Below, piece by piece: positions 1-11,900 of a stretch of DNA of 64,000 nucleotides (the first letter of the stretch is position 1; every line of letters begins with the position of its first letter). The notes beneath the pieces were generated by a model. The model saw only the letters and a list, made by a program, of their open reading frames with translations. It had not been told where the DNA came from and made no database searches. This stretch comes from Penelope pileata (taxonomy: Eukaryota; Chordata; Aves; Galliformes; Cracidae): assembly GCA_013396635.1 (NCBI GenBank), contig WBMW01005324.1, forward strand, positions 374,984-438,983. The letters run 5' to 3'. Position numbers and translations under genes: made by a program.

Positions 1-90
1 TAGCCAAATGCAGGTTTCGGTAGGTGCGCTGAATCCAAAAGCCAATTTAACATTTAAATAAACAGCATGAGTCTTATGAATTATTTACTG

Positions 91-148
91 CCGCCGACCT
101 TCCCGGAGATGCGCGCACATTCCCACACCCACCTGCGCGCAGCAGCAC
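91..148. promoter_or_regulatory. Short CpG cluster beside an AT-rich block
   Basis: Seven CpG dinucleotides fall within about 58 bases (GCCGCCGACC, CCCGGAGATGCGCGC, CTGCGCGCAG). They follow directly on an AT-rich block with ATTTAAATAAAC and GAATTATTTAC. CpG is otherwise rare here. It could be a regulatory element or the edge of something outside the window. Confidence 0.2.
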
Positions 149-480
149 AAACACACCTCTGCCTGTCTGCTGGGTGCTTTAGCTCATGGCGCTTTTCTGG
201 AGCTATTTAGCATGTTACTATTTTCCTTTACAGGTCAGGGTAGGGCAGCAGATATCAAATATGGACATTTTTTTGCCCAGTGAGGGACTGACACATTGGC
301 TAGAGTCACATTGATGGTTATTCAACAGAACTGCGGTAGCCGCTATTTTTGCTCCATTCCCACAGCAGCAATAAAACAGTAGCTCAAAACAGAAAGTGAC
401 ACACCAGATACATTGAACAGCAGCTGCCCTTAAAATCCAAGCAGCCCCCATGGACTGATTTGCCATTCGCAAATAGCTAC

Positions 481-503
481 TTTTATTTATTTATTTATTT
501 TTT
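481..503. repeat. (TTTA)n microsatellite
   Basis: Tandem TTTA units are followed by a short T-run. Confidence 0.85.
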
Positions 504-2642
504 AATTGAGGGGCTGTAATTAAAGAAGAGGGGGAAAAGGGATCATACCGGCACTGAGAGTAAATGGTGAGACCTCAAACACATTTCCTCAGTTGAATAA
601 CTGTGCTCTGAGAGACAGTGTGGAGAGGAACACACCAGTGAGGTTTTTTCTTTAAGAAAAGATACCAGGAATAGCAGGTGGACAGGCTCACACTTCGCTG
701 TCCAGTTTTTGCCCAATTGGTACAAAACTAATTTCTTATTCAATACCAAGTCAAGCAGTTGTACATAAAAACCACGCAAATGGCTAAAGCATACACCAAA
801 CGTGCCCTTGGGCAGGCTTAGCATGGAGACAAGCTTTTGGAAAAGAACCTTTTAAATGGATACACATATTTTGAACTAACCCAAAGAGACTTACTTTCAT
901 GGTGTTCCTTGCTGCCCTGTTTTAAGTACTGCACATTTGAAGGTATGAAATTAAAAAAGCAGTGGTAGGAAGGGGGAGAGGGGCTTGCAGAAGTACTCTT
1001 CTACTTGCAAGAAGTGCACTCAGTTTTTTTTTTCAGCTGAACTCTGTGTGCAAGTCCAAGGAAACAGAGTATTAATCTTTGATGAAGTGAACCTAAAATT
1101 GTATAGGCCTGGATTGCAGTCATAATTGTATTGTATTCAAATGCCAGGTCTCCTTTCTGAATAAATGCACTTCAAGTATTCAGTGGAACAATAGTTTGTG
1201 GGAGACAACTAAACAGCACTTTTAAACTTGAGATTATATACAGGCCAACCAGAACCAGAACTGGAGCTAAAAATATTCAGTGACCCTATTTCTGCATAGC
1301 TTGTGATACTAGTCCTTTTTTTTTTCCTCATAACATATGTTCACAGATATGTCATCATCATCTCTTGTCAAATTAGTGGCAAATAAAGTCTAGCAAATTT
1401 TCCTAGATTTTTTCACATCTCTGTTTGTTCCTGTAGTAACTTTACCTGCTTGCCTTTCACTCACCATGTCTGGCATGTTCAAGAAATTCTCAGCCATGAC
1501 AAAATCTTGAGCCCTCAATATTCATTTACTTGTGTGTTGTTGGTTCTGTTATTATTGGTTGGGGTTTTTTGTTAGTTTGTTTTTTTCATAGGAGGTTTAA
1601 AGATTTATTATACTTTTTACATTTATTTCTTTCAACTTAAGAAGGACAGGAATCCCTTTATATATTACTGCACTTGCTCCCAACAGTTTCAGATGCAAGA
1701 AGCCATCTTTCTAGTTAATTTCAATAAACCAAACAGCCTTCTTTGGCACTGGATGAATATGTAATTACGAGCAGAGCAAAGCTCAGCTAAAAGGCCTGTC
1801 CACAGTACTCCTGGCCAGGTGACCTGGAAACACTTCCCGGTTCCTGTAACTGTACTGCCTTCATGTCAGTCTCAAATCTTTTTTGCCTCAAGTTCAGGAA
1901 TTCTCAGAACAGAAAAATTCATTTCCAAAGCGTCAGAGCAAGTATTAACTAGCATTAGTGGCTAGTACCTGCTGCTAAAATTCTTTCATTGTACCCAAGA
2001 AGCCACTGTTTTGCTCAAAATTTATTATTCTATCTAGTCAGGCTCAGATCAGCAAGAGAGGTAAATACGTGCAGAACTTGACATCTCAGTGCAATGATCC
2101 AAGTGGATAAAGATAGAATTGTACTAAAGAAGTGTATTGCCAACGCTCACAGTAGGTCAAACTCATCCACTAGGTAAATTCCATTTACCTTAGGGATGCT
2201 TTACCACACATGCAGATCTTAAGGCTGTGAGTTAGTTTCCCTGATGCTGATGGGAATTTTAACCTCAGTCAAGGAAGTGTCTGGGCCTGAAGGAGCCCGA
2301 AGAAGCCAATAATCACTAGCAGGTGATGAGTGTCTGTGCTGAATGATCCCATTTAAAATCCTGCCAGGCATCTATTTGCCTCTTCAGCTCCTTAGTTACT
2401 TTTGTGTATCTGGCCTTTGTTATTTGGAGAGTCTTTGGTTTACTCCTCTTTCTATAGTCTTTTGTCTTTGAAGGGTTGATTTATTACTATCTGATATGAG
2501 CTACATAATCCAGCAAAATTGCCTTGCCTGAACAGCTTATAGTCCTACTCAAGATTTATGTTTTGTTCATCCTTCTAAGAAGGAAAGTACTTGCTTTTTC
2601 TTCTTTATAATTTTAAATGTTTGCCTATTCAGAAATAAAACC

Positions 2643-2660
2643 TTTTTTTTTTTTTTTTTT
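2643..2660. repeat. Poly(T) run, 18 bases
   Basis: An uninterrupted T homopolymer, possibly the tail of a minus-strand retroposon. No body is recognisable beside it. Confidence 0.85.
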
Positions 2661-4705
2661 AGGAAAGGAAATTAACCTAAAGTCTGAATCACTTTAAACT
2701 CTGAGATGGCTCCATTTAGGAGGTGCATTTTGTAACATAAAACCATACACGTGTTCCCTGCCATCCATGTTCCCCTGTGTATTTTCTCTAATGCACTCTG
2801 GTTGTTCCTACTCCTCACCCCAGCTCCTCCTCAGAACTTCTTCACCTTCTGCACAGATTTCTCTTTCCTTTTTGTCGACTCAAGTTGCTTAAAATACTGA
2901 GGCTAACACAACTTTCATTGGTTTAGCCCTGTCATTCACTCCCTCTTGAATCTCTGTGACCCTCTTCCACTGCCTGGGATAAAGGTTTTACCTCCAGACC
3001 ACGCATAGTTGTCTCCTCAATTGCTCAGTCGCTCACCCACCATCATCCTCTCATCCCTGGTGACAGGCAGACTCCTCATCTGTGGTGATAGATCCTGAAG
3101 CCACACCTTTCCTTACTTCCCTCCCAAGCATGGATTCTGCATTAATATCCCCATGAAGGCACATGTGAAAGCTCCTGTAACAACAGATTATTTCTGATGA
3201 AATGATGAATGCTGCAGTTTAACCTAAATAGCTGTTTTGCTTGTTTGTAAACGGTTCTATTAAAACATCATAAACAGAATTCTGCACTGCACCTTGCTGA
3301 CACCTTGTAGGGTGCACATAAAGGATAGGAAGGGAAGGTCCTGAAAAACAGTAGCTTTATGCCCAATTGAGCATCCCCCACTTGTGGAATTGCATGGGGG
3401 AAACTGTGAGCAATTGGTAGCTGTACTGTAGAGAGCTAGAAGGCAGGGAACTCCAACCAAGGAGGTATCACTTCCTTCCAAAATTGGACAGCACCTAAAC
3501 TAATCTCATATTTCCTCTGTTCTGAGCCCTCAGTCTGCTGGAGAGTTGTAACACCCTTCACAGCACCATTGCACCACCGAGTGGCAGCAAGAACAGAATG
3601 TGGTCCTCTAGATGTGAACCCACAGTGAATCGGTGGGGATGTGAAGAGAGGAAGGTGGACATAGCTTGTTTTTTTTTCCCTTCTGCAGAAGTTTTGGTTG
3701 CAGCTGTTAGGCCCAAAAGTGTTTTGCTTTGGAAGACAGTCACATTGGTACTTTAAGAGACCAACATCCTCCACTTTCAGGATACACTCATGAGCAAATA
3801 CAAAAAGAAGGCCAAACATGCAGCTTTCACACTAATAAAACTCACATTCAAAGTGAGAATGCTGTGGAAATTAAAAGGCTCTGAAAAATCAGGTGACCTT
3901 TATATGGACCCCTTGAATCACCTATATAGCTATAGTTCTCTTGCCTCAGCAACTTTTCTTCAAAGATGTCAGAAGTTCTGCAGCTTCTACACATTTCAGC
4001 ACAGATTCTTGATCTCTTTTAACAATCAACCCATCAAGTTTGATGCCACTGACCTCTGTGGCAATGCAAAACATGGTAATATTAAACATATTTAAGAGGT
4101 ATTTTTTCATGTTTAATTTCAAGCAAAGTATTTCTGGTAAAGATAGTCAGTTCAATTCCTTTCTCAATTTGCATCTAAGCCCTTTTAATGTTAATGATAA
4201 CCTTCCATTTTTATACCAAAAAAAAAGAATAACTTTAGATGTATAAGCAAATATTCTTAAACCCAGAACACAATCAAGGACAGCCAGGTAGACTTTACTG
4301 CTCTCAGCTAAGGTACATATGGGATTTCTGATGTGATCATTCACATTTATGATAATTGTCAATCCAACATCTGCTTTTACCATATTGGACTGAACAACAA
4401 CTGAAATCCAGATGTGTTTATGACATGAACTCTATGCACTATACATGAAATGATTGGTCTTTAAAAACAGAATTACAAAAGGAATTCATGCTTGTAACAG
4501 TGTCCTGAAATGATTCCAGTCCACAGCAGAGCTTTAGCAAGAGAATCCAGCCACCTGGATCCAAATTCCCTAACATCTTGGGCAAGAGGCATGTGCAGAT
4601 GGGACTCCCTCCCTTCTCAGTACAACAGCTGGAAGTACAAGACAAACCATCATCACATTCTACACTATTGTTATCCCTATTTCCAATTTAATTCTCCTGT
4701 GCTTA

Positions 4706-4743
4706 AAAAAAAAAAAAAAAAAAGAGAGAGAGAGAAAAAAAAG
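4706..4743. repeat. Poly(A)/(GA)n low-complexity tract
   Basis: A long A-run passes into (GA)n and another A-run. Confidence 0.85.
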
Positions 4744-6700
4744 CAGAACAAACTCTTAACATACAGTCTCTCCCTCTAAGGACAGTGTAACACTTATATA
4801 TGGTTTAAAAATCCACAAATGCCATAAAGATATTTTCCTTCTCTCTCTACACAGGTGGATAATTTAAAAAAGAACACTATTTAAATAAGCAGCCATGCTT
4901 TATCAGTTACCTTGACCCTGGCTATGTCCCTTTTTTACTGCTCAAGTTGGGGATTCCTGTGCTGGTCACTGGCTTCTCTTTCCTTCCCTCTCCTAGAGGG
5001 AATAAGTGGATAACAACCTGTGGGGAGCAGACGCAGCAGGACAGGCGACAGAGCACATCACAAAGCCTGAGGGTACAGAGGAACAGCTATGAGAACTTTT
5101 CAGACTGACTTTATGAGGACCCAGGGGTTAGCCTAAATACTAAACATGGGGAATTCCACATATATCCAAGACTTTAACATTCCTCCCAAAATAGTGGCAT
5201 AATTCTAGTTATGAGAAAAGATACTTGTAAGCCTGAACTCATATCAAAACTCATAAAGATTGGTTCTTAGCTTTTCTTCTTTATTTTATCCCTTCTGCAA
5301 GCTTGGATATTAAATGGTGCTATGGATGGAGTTCATGTATATACATTGAGAGCCACACATGCAGCTGCTCGCTCTCCTGGATGTGGAATCAAACTCAGAT
5401 GCCTAGACACCAACAGCCTACCTCACATCAAAGTCTTCAACTTTCAGAAGCAAATACATGTCCATGGATTTGACCAGCTCCACCTGGGCTTGAGAGTATT
5501 GCTACTTTCAAAGGAGTACAGAGGACTGCTCATTCCTCTGTGTGTGATTGAACATGCAGAACTGCTCTCTGTCTACCATTAGTGCAGCCCAATGTGGCTT
5601 TCAAACTCCCTGTGACATGACGAGGAGGCACAGGAGTGTGTATTGCTACATGGCATCCCACCCTCAGTCACCAGGGCAGCTGCTCACAGACCTGCTTGAG
5701 TCTATAGATAAAGATGTACCCAGAGGACAGAGAATGGACTCACTCTTACTACAGCTACACTTCAAAACTCATACCACAGTGCTTAAAAACACAGCACTGA
5801 GCAGGGCAAAAAGACAGGAAAGGGATACATGGAAGCTCACTGTAGCCAGTGGGTCTTGTACTGGTCTAGGTCACAGATGCAGGATTTTTCCTGATTTCTG
5901 CTCATTGACACATTCATTGGATGACCCAGTTCAGATATATAACTTCAGCAGTACGTTCCTTCTTTTTTAATGGTACATGGCACTTCCCATATTCTACAGA
6001 GAATTTATTTTTATATAAAGCTGAAGTAAAAGTACTCTCAAGAAAACTGCTCATAGCTAACAAGGAGTATTAGGACAAAAATACTGATTCATGGAACCCT
6101 GTCTTTATCAATTCTCTTTTATCATTTTTGTTTATTTTTAAGAGGGGGAAGGTCAGAGATATGTTTCAGAAGTTCTAATAGGATTTTATGGGAAAAAAAA
6201 AAGGCTACAGAGAATAAAGACATTTCTGTATTCACCTGAGACAACAGAGACCCAGATTCAACTTGGAGCTTTACTTGATTTGATTCTGGCCTCAGCACAG
6301 CCCAGGTGAACACCCTGACCAACTGCAGGTGTCTCATCCTCTGGTACTGACCCAGAGAATTTATGGTAGGACAATGGCAGCAGTGGAACCCAAAGCTGCA
6401 GAAAAGAGAAAAAGGTACAAAAAAAAATCCTGAATGAAAAGAAAAAAAATACCTCATTTTACAACATGTCAGTCAGAAACTGCTCTAAAAGAACTGTTTT
6501 AGAGCCTAGTTCCTCTACTTCAAAAATAGGAAAAATAGAATATCTTCCATCAGGCCCCAAGTCCCCATTTTTACTGGTCAACATGCTTAGACTACCGTCC
6601 TGAACAAAAAGCATGGATCATCAAATCCTAACATCCCTAAGCCTGAGGAAGACTCTCAGTGACTTTATTAAAAGTTTTGTCTTGACGAATGGATATTTTG

Positions 6701-6732
6701 GAGATGACCCTGAAATTTCAGGGTCAGATCTC
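6701..6732. repeat. 20-bp perfect palindrome with extended arms
   Basis: GACCCTGAAATTTCAGGGTC at 6706-6725 equals its own reverse complement. Beyond a two-base bulge (AG at 6726-6727), GAGAT at 6701-6705 pairs with ATCTC at 6728-6732. It could extrude as a cruciform or bind a dimeric protein. Function unknown. Confidence 0.8.
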
Positions 6733-7616
6733 TTCAGTAGTACAAGTGAATACAAAACAACCAAACTCAAAGGAATCACCCAGGACACTGAAATTTTTCT
6801 CCTCCCCCTAAGGTATCACACAGCTATGTGCAAGTTGCAAATGTGATGCGAGATTTGCCTTCTATTCATCAAGATTTTGATTCCTTTTCTGATCTCAAGT
6901 ATTGTGCTATTACACTGAACGCCACTGTAGCCTCAGTAAACGCCATGAGATGCGACAAGTCTATCGTTTCTCAGATTCTGCATTTCCCACACTGCTTAGA
7001 TTTACTTGTCACTATTTTCCTGCTTGATAACTGCAGGGATGAGAATATTAGGAGTGGCAGTCTAATCAGTGACCACTCTGGGCATTCAACTTGCCAGAGC
7101 TGGAAACTCATGAATGAGCTGCAGTGGGTCAGTGATATGCTAATGCATCAACCAGAGCAGGATGTTCCTCTAAACCAGGGCTCATCTTTATCACATACCC
7201 GAGAGAGAAATGGAAACCACAAAATCAGCCTTTGCCCCATCCCCTCAAAAAACAAACCAAATCAAACACAATCCACCAAGCAAAGAAGAAAACAAGCAAG
7301 GACCAAAAATCACACAATACAGACCTAACTCTTTTTTCAGCTTGGTGGAAATACAACAAATATTTACTTGCACCCAAGCCACAGCATCAGGCAGGTATTG
7401 AAATAAAGATGGCTTTTTATTAAAGTCTTATCAAATATCTGACTTGATCCTGTCTCACACATTGGATCCAATCATGACAAGTGCATAAATTCTTTTAAAT
7501 CTCATCAATAGCTACTTAAAAATATATGTATAACAAATCCCACAAGTACAAGCAAATGAATTCAAATGTTCACACTGCTCAATTAAAGCTCAGCCAGAGA
7601 TGGGCCCAGGCAGCTA

Positions 7617-7720
7617 TGGCCCCAGTTCAACAAACCACTTAAGCATACGCTTAAAACAGGCTCTGGATCAATTCCCAGTGAGGATTAATGCATATTCGTA
7701 AATGCTTCGCTCCCTCAGAG
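7617..7720. mobile_element. Ancient palindromic amniote repeat relic
   Basis: GGCCCCAGTTCAACAAACC is followed by ACTTAAGCATACGCTTAA. Then comes a centre near CAATTCCCAGTG and a right arm TTAATGCATATTCGTAAATG. The right arm is a decayed complement of the left. It resembles, from memory, the amniote repeat with CAGCAAAGCACTTAAGCA and ATGCTTAA blocks. The arms are more diverged than those of the 8746-8925 element. Confidence 0.5.
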
Positions 7721-8745
7721 CTCACGGAATGAAATACCCCTGGAAAACCTTAAAAAGTAAAAGCATAATTTTGGTTGCTTGTTTTTAAATTAGCATAAGC
7801 CAAATTGAATATTCTAGACTCAGCAAACTCTCCACAGACAAATGTTTATTTTCATTCTATAGCACCCTGTGCAGTGAAATTAAAATTTGAGAATGTAGTA
7901 CAGGGCAGCCAGAAGGGAAGATGACGACAGAAGGTGGAGGTTAATGCAGAAGGACTGTCTGAGCTTTCCAAGTACATTATAATAGAAAGCACATGAATAG
8001 GATGGCGAAGCCGGTAAATAATGATAAATCAATCTACTGCTATTTCTGTGGCTCTGCAAGATGCACACGTCCTGACACTCCTGTTTATGTATTAAATTGA
8101 GAACGTGAAGTGATACAAAGTGAAATGTTTTCTTTCCCTCAAGCTCCTTTTGTGCCTAGATGGACTGATGTTCACACTCCACTTTTTTTCCTTTGGTTAA
8201 CCAAGGAAATAAATTCTTGATTAGATCCACATTATTCATGTTTTGCAGACAATTTTTTGCCTTTGCGAACAAGTCCTGCTGGAGTAAGCCAGCAGAGACC
8301 TATTGACTTAGTGTCGTAGCAAATTACATGGCCCTATAGCCAGATGAAATATTAACTCAAGGGACTGATATTTTCACTGGATCAAAGACCGACTAATGAG
8401 AAACAGAATACTGGTTTTCAAAGTGGGTTTAAAAAGTTAGAACAAAACACAGATCACTTCATATACTGCAAAAGTTGCAGTAACTTCCTGAGAGTTTGCT
8501 TGCCTACAAACCTCTTAGACCTGATTTATTAATATTAGATGCTGTGCCAAGTTCATGTCATAAAGGATAGATGCTGTGTGCCCACGCTCTGCTTGGAACT
8601 GCATAAACATGATCATCAACTAGATTTGACATCATAATCAAAACAATGAAATAAGATAAAGGTGGCAGGCAATATTCAAGAAACAGTATTAAGATACTCT
8701 GTCTACATTAAGAAAAATACCATTTGTTTCAAGTGATGGAAGGAA
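7721..8745. other. Intergenic, nothing recognised
   Basis: This is AT-rich sequence between two old palindromic repeats. No exon-like open frame, repeat body or RNA gene is visible. Confidence 0.6.
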
Positions 8746-8925
8746 GGGCCTGTTTTTTAAAGGAATTTAGGTGCCTAAAGAAGCAGATGGATGCACAGTG
8801 GGATTTTTAGAAGCTCTTAGATGGCAACTCCCACTGAAATTGCTGTGTATTAGGCAGTTAGATACTTTGGAAAATTCACATTACCTGCATCTTTAAGCAC
8901 CTAAATACCTTTAAATAGTTGGCCC
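8746..8925. mobile_element. Ancient palindromic (MITE-like) amniote repeat
   Basis: This is a 180-bp imperfect inverted repeat. The left arm starts GGGCCTGTTTTTTAAAGG and goes on TTTAGGTGCCTAAAGAAGC. The complement of the right arm starts GGGCCAACTATTTAAAGG and goes on TTTAGGTGCTTAAAGATGC. The arms agree over at least 45 bases with few differences. The centre (about 8827-8841) reads ACTCCCACTGAAATT. From memory this closely resembles a palindromic repeat common in turtle, crocodilian and bird DNA, with TTAGGTGCCTAA and CCCATTGAAATTCAATGGG blocks. I cannot name its family. No coding potential. Confidence 0.75.
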
Positions 8926-11900
8926 AAAGACAGCTTACTGTAACATCACAGGAAACAGAACAGTCCCTGCTCAAGGGAAAACAGTTTATTCTATGGTCAA
9001 TTAATTTTCAAGCAAGAGAAATAGATATAAGCAATTTGTCAGAAAAATAAGGCCAGAGTTCCTGAGTTATGACTTCTGAAACAGTATTTGTAAATGAAAG
9101 AAGAGATACAGCACACAAAGGAACCTTGGGCATTTTTTGGCAAGATTGTAACGGAGATTATAGAGGTACAGATTAGGTACTCATTTTAAACTGGAGCCTA
9201 ACGGGAATGCATGGGCCTTACTCCCATAGAAGAGGAAAAGATAAATGTGGTACCTCAGTGTTTGTGAAGGGAGTCAGGGGCTGGTAAGTGTGAGGGCTAC
9301 AGGAGGGACACACACCCTGCAGAGAAGGCAGGCGAATGGACGTAGGCATCGTTTGTCTCTCTGGTCTGAGAAAAAGACATCAGCAGTCAGAGTTTCCATC
9401 CCGAGGACGTTCAGGAATTTCAAATGCGAACCTGTACGATTTTTAGGAACATTTATATTGATCACTGTGAAGGGAAGGGGTCACTCCAGGTGCCACAAAC
9501 ATGAGACACTGCATCCAAGCTGGTTCACTGGCACTCAGTTTTCCAATTCCACTGGTCCTAGTGCAAACTGGGGAGGCCTGTGTGTGTGTACAGGCAAATC
9601 CTGTACAAACACTTCGACTCCTACTTGAGTAGCAGGAGCCACAAGTAAAGAAGGTCACCTGTGGCCTGGCTTGTACCCAGCCCTTGCCCTCTTAGCCTGA
9701 GGTCCAGGAAATCCAACAAGTTCCTTGACTTACCTTTTACAGAAGAGGAAAAAGCAGTTGTAATTTCGCACTGTGCCACCTTTCAGTGGCAGAAGAGGAT
9801 TTCTCCCGCATCACCAATCCAAATCACTTCATTTAATATCAAAACCAACAAGCAGTGACAGAACAGGGCCCTGAGTGTAAGGCTCCCAGCATAATGCAGC
9901 CACAAGAATTTAACAAGTGGGATTTACTTAACTGGTCACTAAGTGTTAGCATTGCTTTAAAGACATATGGCTGAAAATGTTTCTCTGGCCATAAAGAAAC
10001 AAAATCCAGAGAGCAGAGAAAATGCCTGGCAAGCAAACTCACTCTCTTTTGTTTAATAGCTCTCTTCACACTTGTAAGCCTAGAAAAAGCTTCATTAAAG
10101 TTAATGGACAAATCTTCCAGGAAAAAAAAATTAAGTACTTAAATGTTACTAGTTTTCATCTGAGCACGTGAAATTTCTCCTCCTTGCTGGGCTTGCCCCA
10201 AGATAGCAATCTTCAGATAGAATTACATAAATATTGACAGGTTTCAGGCTGGCTTTGAATCCCAGACCTGATGAGTGATTCGCAGAGCTCAGCGGCCAGG
10301 TTCACAAGCCCCGTGAACAGGCACAGCTTCACTGAAGTCAGTGGGAGACCTGCACACGCTACAGGAACCTTCCATATATAGAACAGAGCTTTCTCCGTTT
10401 GCACCAGAAATGACTGCAAATTACTGCCAGCGACATTGCAGAGAACATTTTTCACCCTGTAGACTTCAGGGGAACAGCTCCTGAAGGTACCACATGAAAA
10501 CATCTCTTCCAAGTCACTTTTGCAGCTACTGCCATGGCACCCTTTCCCATAACATTAAAATCCTCTCCCCCACATCAATGCTAACTGCAATTAGCCTTGC
10601 TCTGCCTCCAGCATGCTACTATGCTTACTTTTCAAGAGGTCAATCAGGCACAGACTGTGACCTTCACGAGGTTCCAGGGAGTAAAAGGGAAAACACAGCA
10701 AGGTGCTGGAACAGAGAAAGCTGAATATCATCTCTTATAGGATGGACTTAACACTCAGCCTTCACCCACACAAAGCATTTCACAGAAGAAATGCTTTATA
10801 TTGCCCCTTCGTAAATTCACAGTACGGCAAGAAGGAAACTGACCTTGACTGTTGCATGCTTCTAAAGCAAAATTTAAAAAGCACAGATAAATAGCTCAGA
10901 AGATGCTGCTATTTTAGATTTGGGGTAAGACTTTAAATGGAGGGCCACTTAAAAAAGGCCACGACTCCCACTGCAAGCTGGGCAAACTGCAACTGAGGAT
11001 GTGACTGAGTAAAGGAGATTGTATCCAAGTACCACACAACACGAAGTGAGACATAGCAAACACAATCCACAGTTCCCATTTGGGTGTTGAAAAGTGTAAA
11101 AACAGTGTTGAAGATGTCCTATTCTTGCCAGACATGAATGCTGCAATCAAAGATAAAGTATCCTGCTGTGAAGTCTGCAGTTCATACAGGGAGCAGAATG
11201 TAACAGAGACCACTTACACAACATGAGACTCCTCACTGCCCTTGGTACAAGGTTGCAAGAGGCCTTTCTGGATAAATAAGGAAGAATCATTTCTCATTAT
11301 TGGACTAACTATCATTTTTAGATACTATCCCATTACAAGACAATATAACATTGTTAACTGCTGTTTGCTCAAACTAATTAAGTTAAAATAATAGACAGCT
11401 TGTGATATGTAAGTGACTTGCTTGGGCAATTCTAAATAGCGTATCTGTAAAGCGCATTGTGTTGTGACTTTTCAAAGCAGACTCAAGTGTGCTAGCAGAT
11501 GCTCTGAAATAGACTTTAAAAATCTGAAGGGATCTCATGGCAGCCTGCAAAACCCACAATGTTTCTATCTGACTGTAAACTCTAGTAGTTTACAAGCAGA
11601 GGCCAAAAAATGTGGGTCTCACGATCCACCCATGAGCCAGAGGACTGAATGCAGATGTAGCCACCAGAAGAAACAGTAAACCCTTTTTTAACAGAAATAA
11701 GTAAATAAATTTAAATCCAACAAGCCTCCCACATCTTCCCTATCAAAATGAAGGAGAAGAAATCCAGTTTATCACTATGCAAACTTGACAACCCAGGCTG
11801 CTCTTCAACGTGGAGCTTCATGTTTTAGTCTAGCCACAACGCGTAACCTAGTTTATGCAGACTGTAGCCTTTTCACTTTTTACTTTAAAATCCAAATATT

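Larger units (their letters stand above)
1..7616. other. Intergenic, no gene seen
   Basis: This stretch is AT-rich. Open frames up to 166 residues (6828-7328) show no domain, no plausible splice context and no family resemblance. Visible items are a CpG cluster at 91-148, microsatellites at 481-503 and 4706-4743, a T-run at 2643-2660, a possible CTCF-like motif at 3574-3587 and a palindrome at 6701-6732. Confidence 0.6.

Noticed and set aside
5548..5970. A 140-residue open frame on the + strand.
   Set aside because: No recognisable motif and no exon-like context. This length is not unusual by chance in 64 kb.
6828..7328. A 166-residue open frame on the + strand.
   Set aside because: No family resemblance, a low-complexity Lys/Gln/Asn-rich tail, no splice or promoter context, and overlap with other random frames.
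10320..10360. TTCACTGAAGTCAGTGGGAG as the centre of another palindromic relic.
   Set aside because: The flanking arms do not pair, so the resemblance is limited to a short common block.
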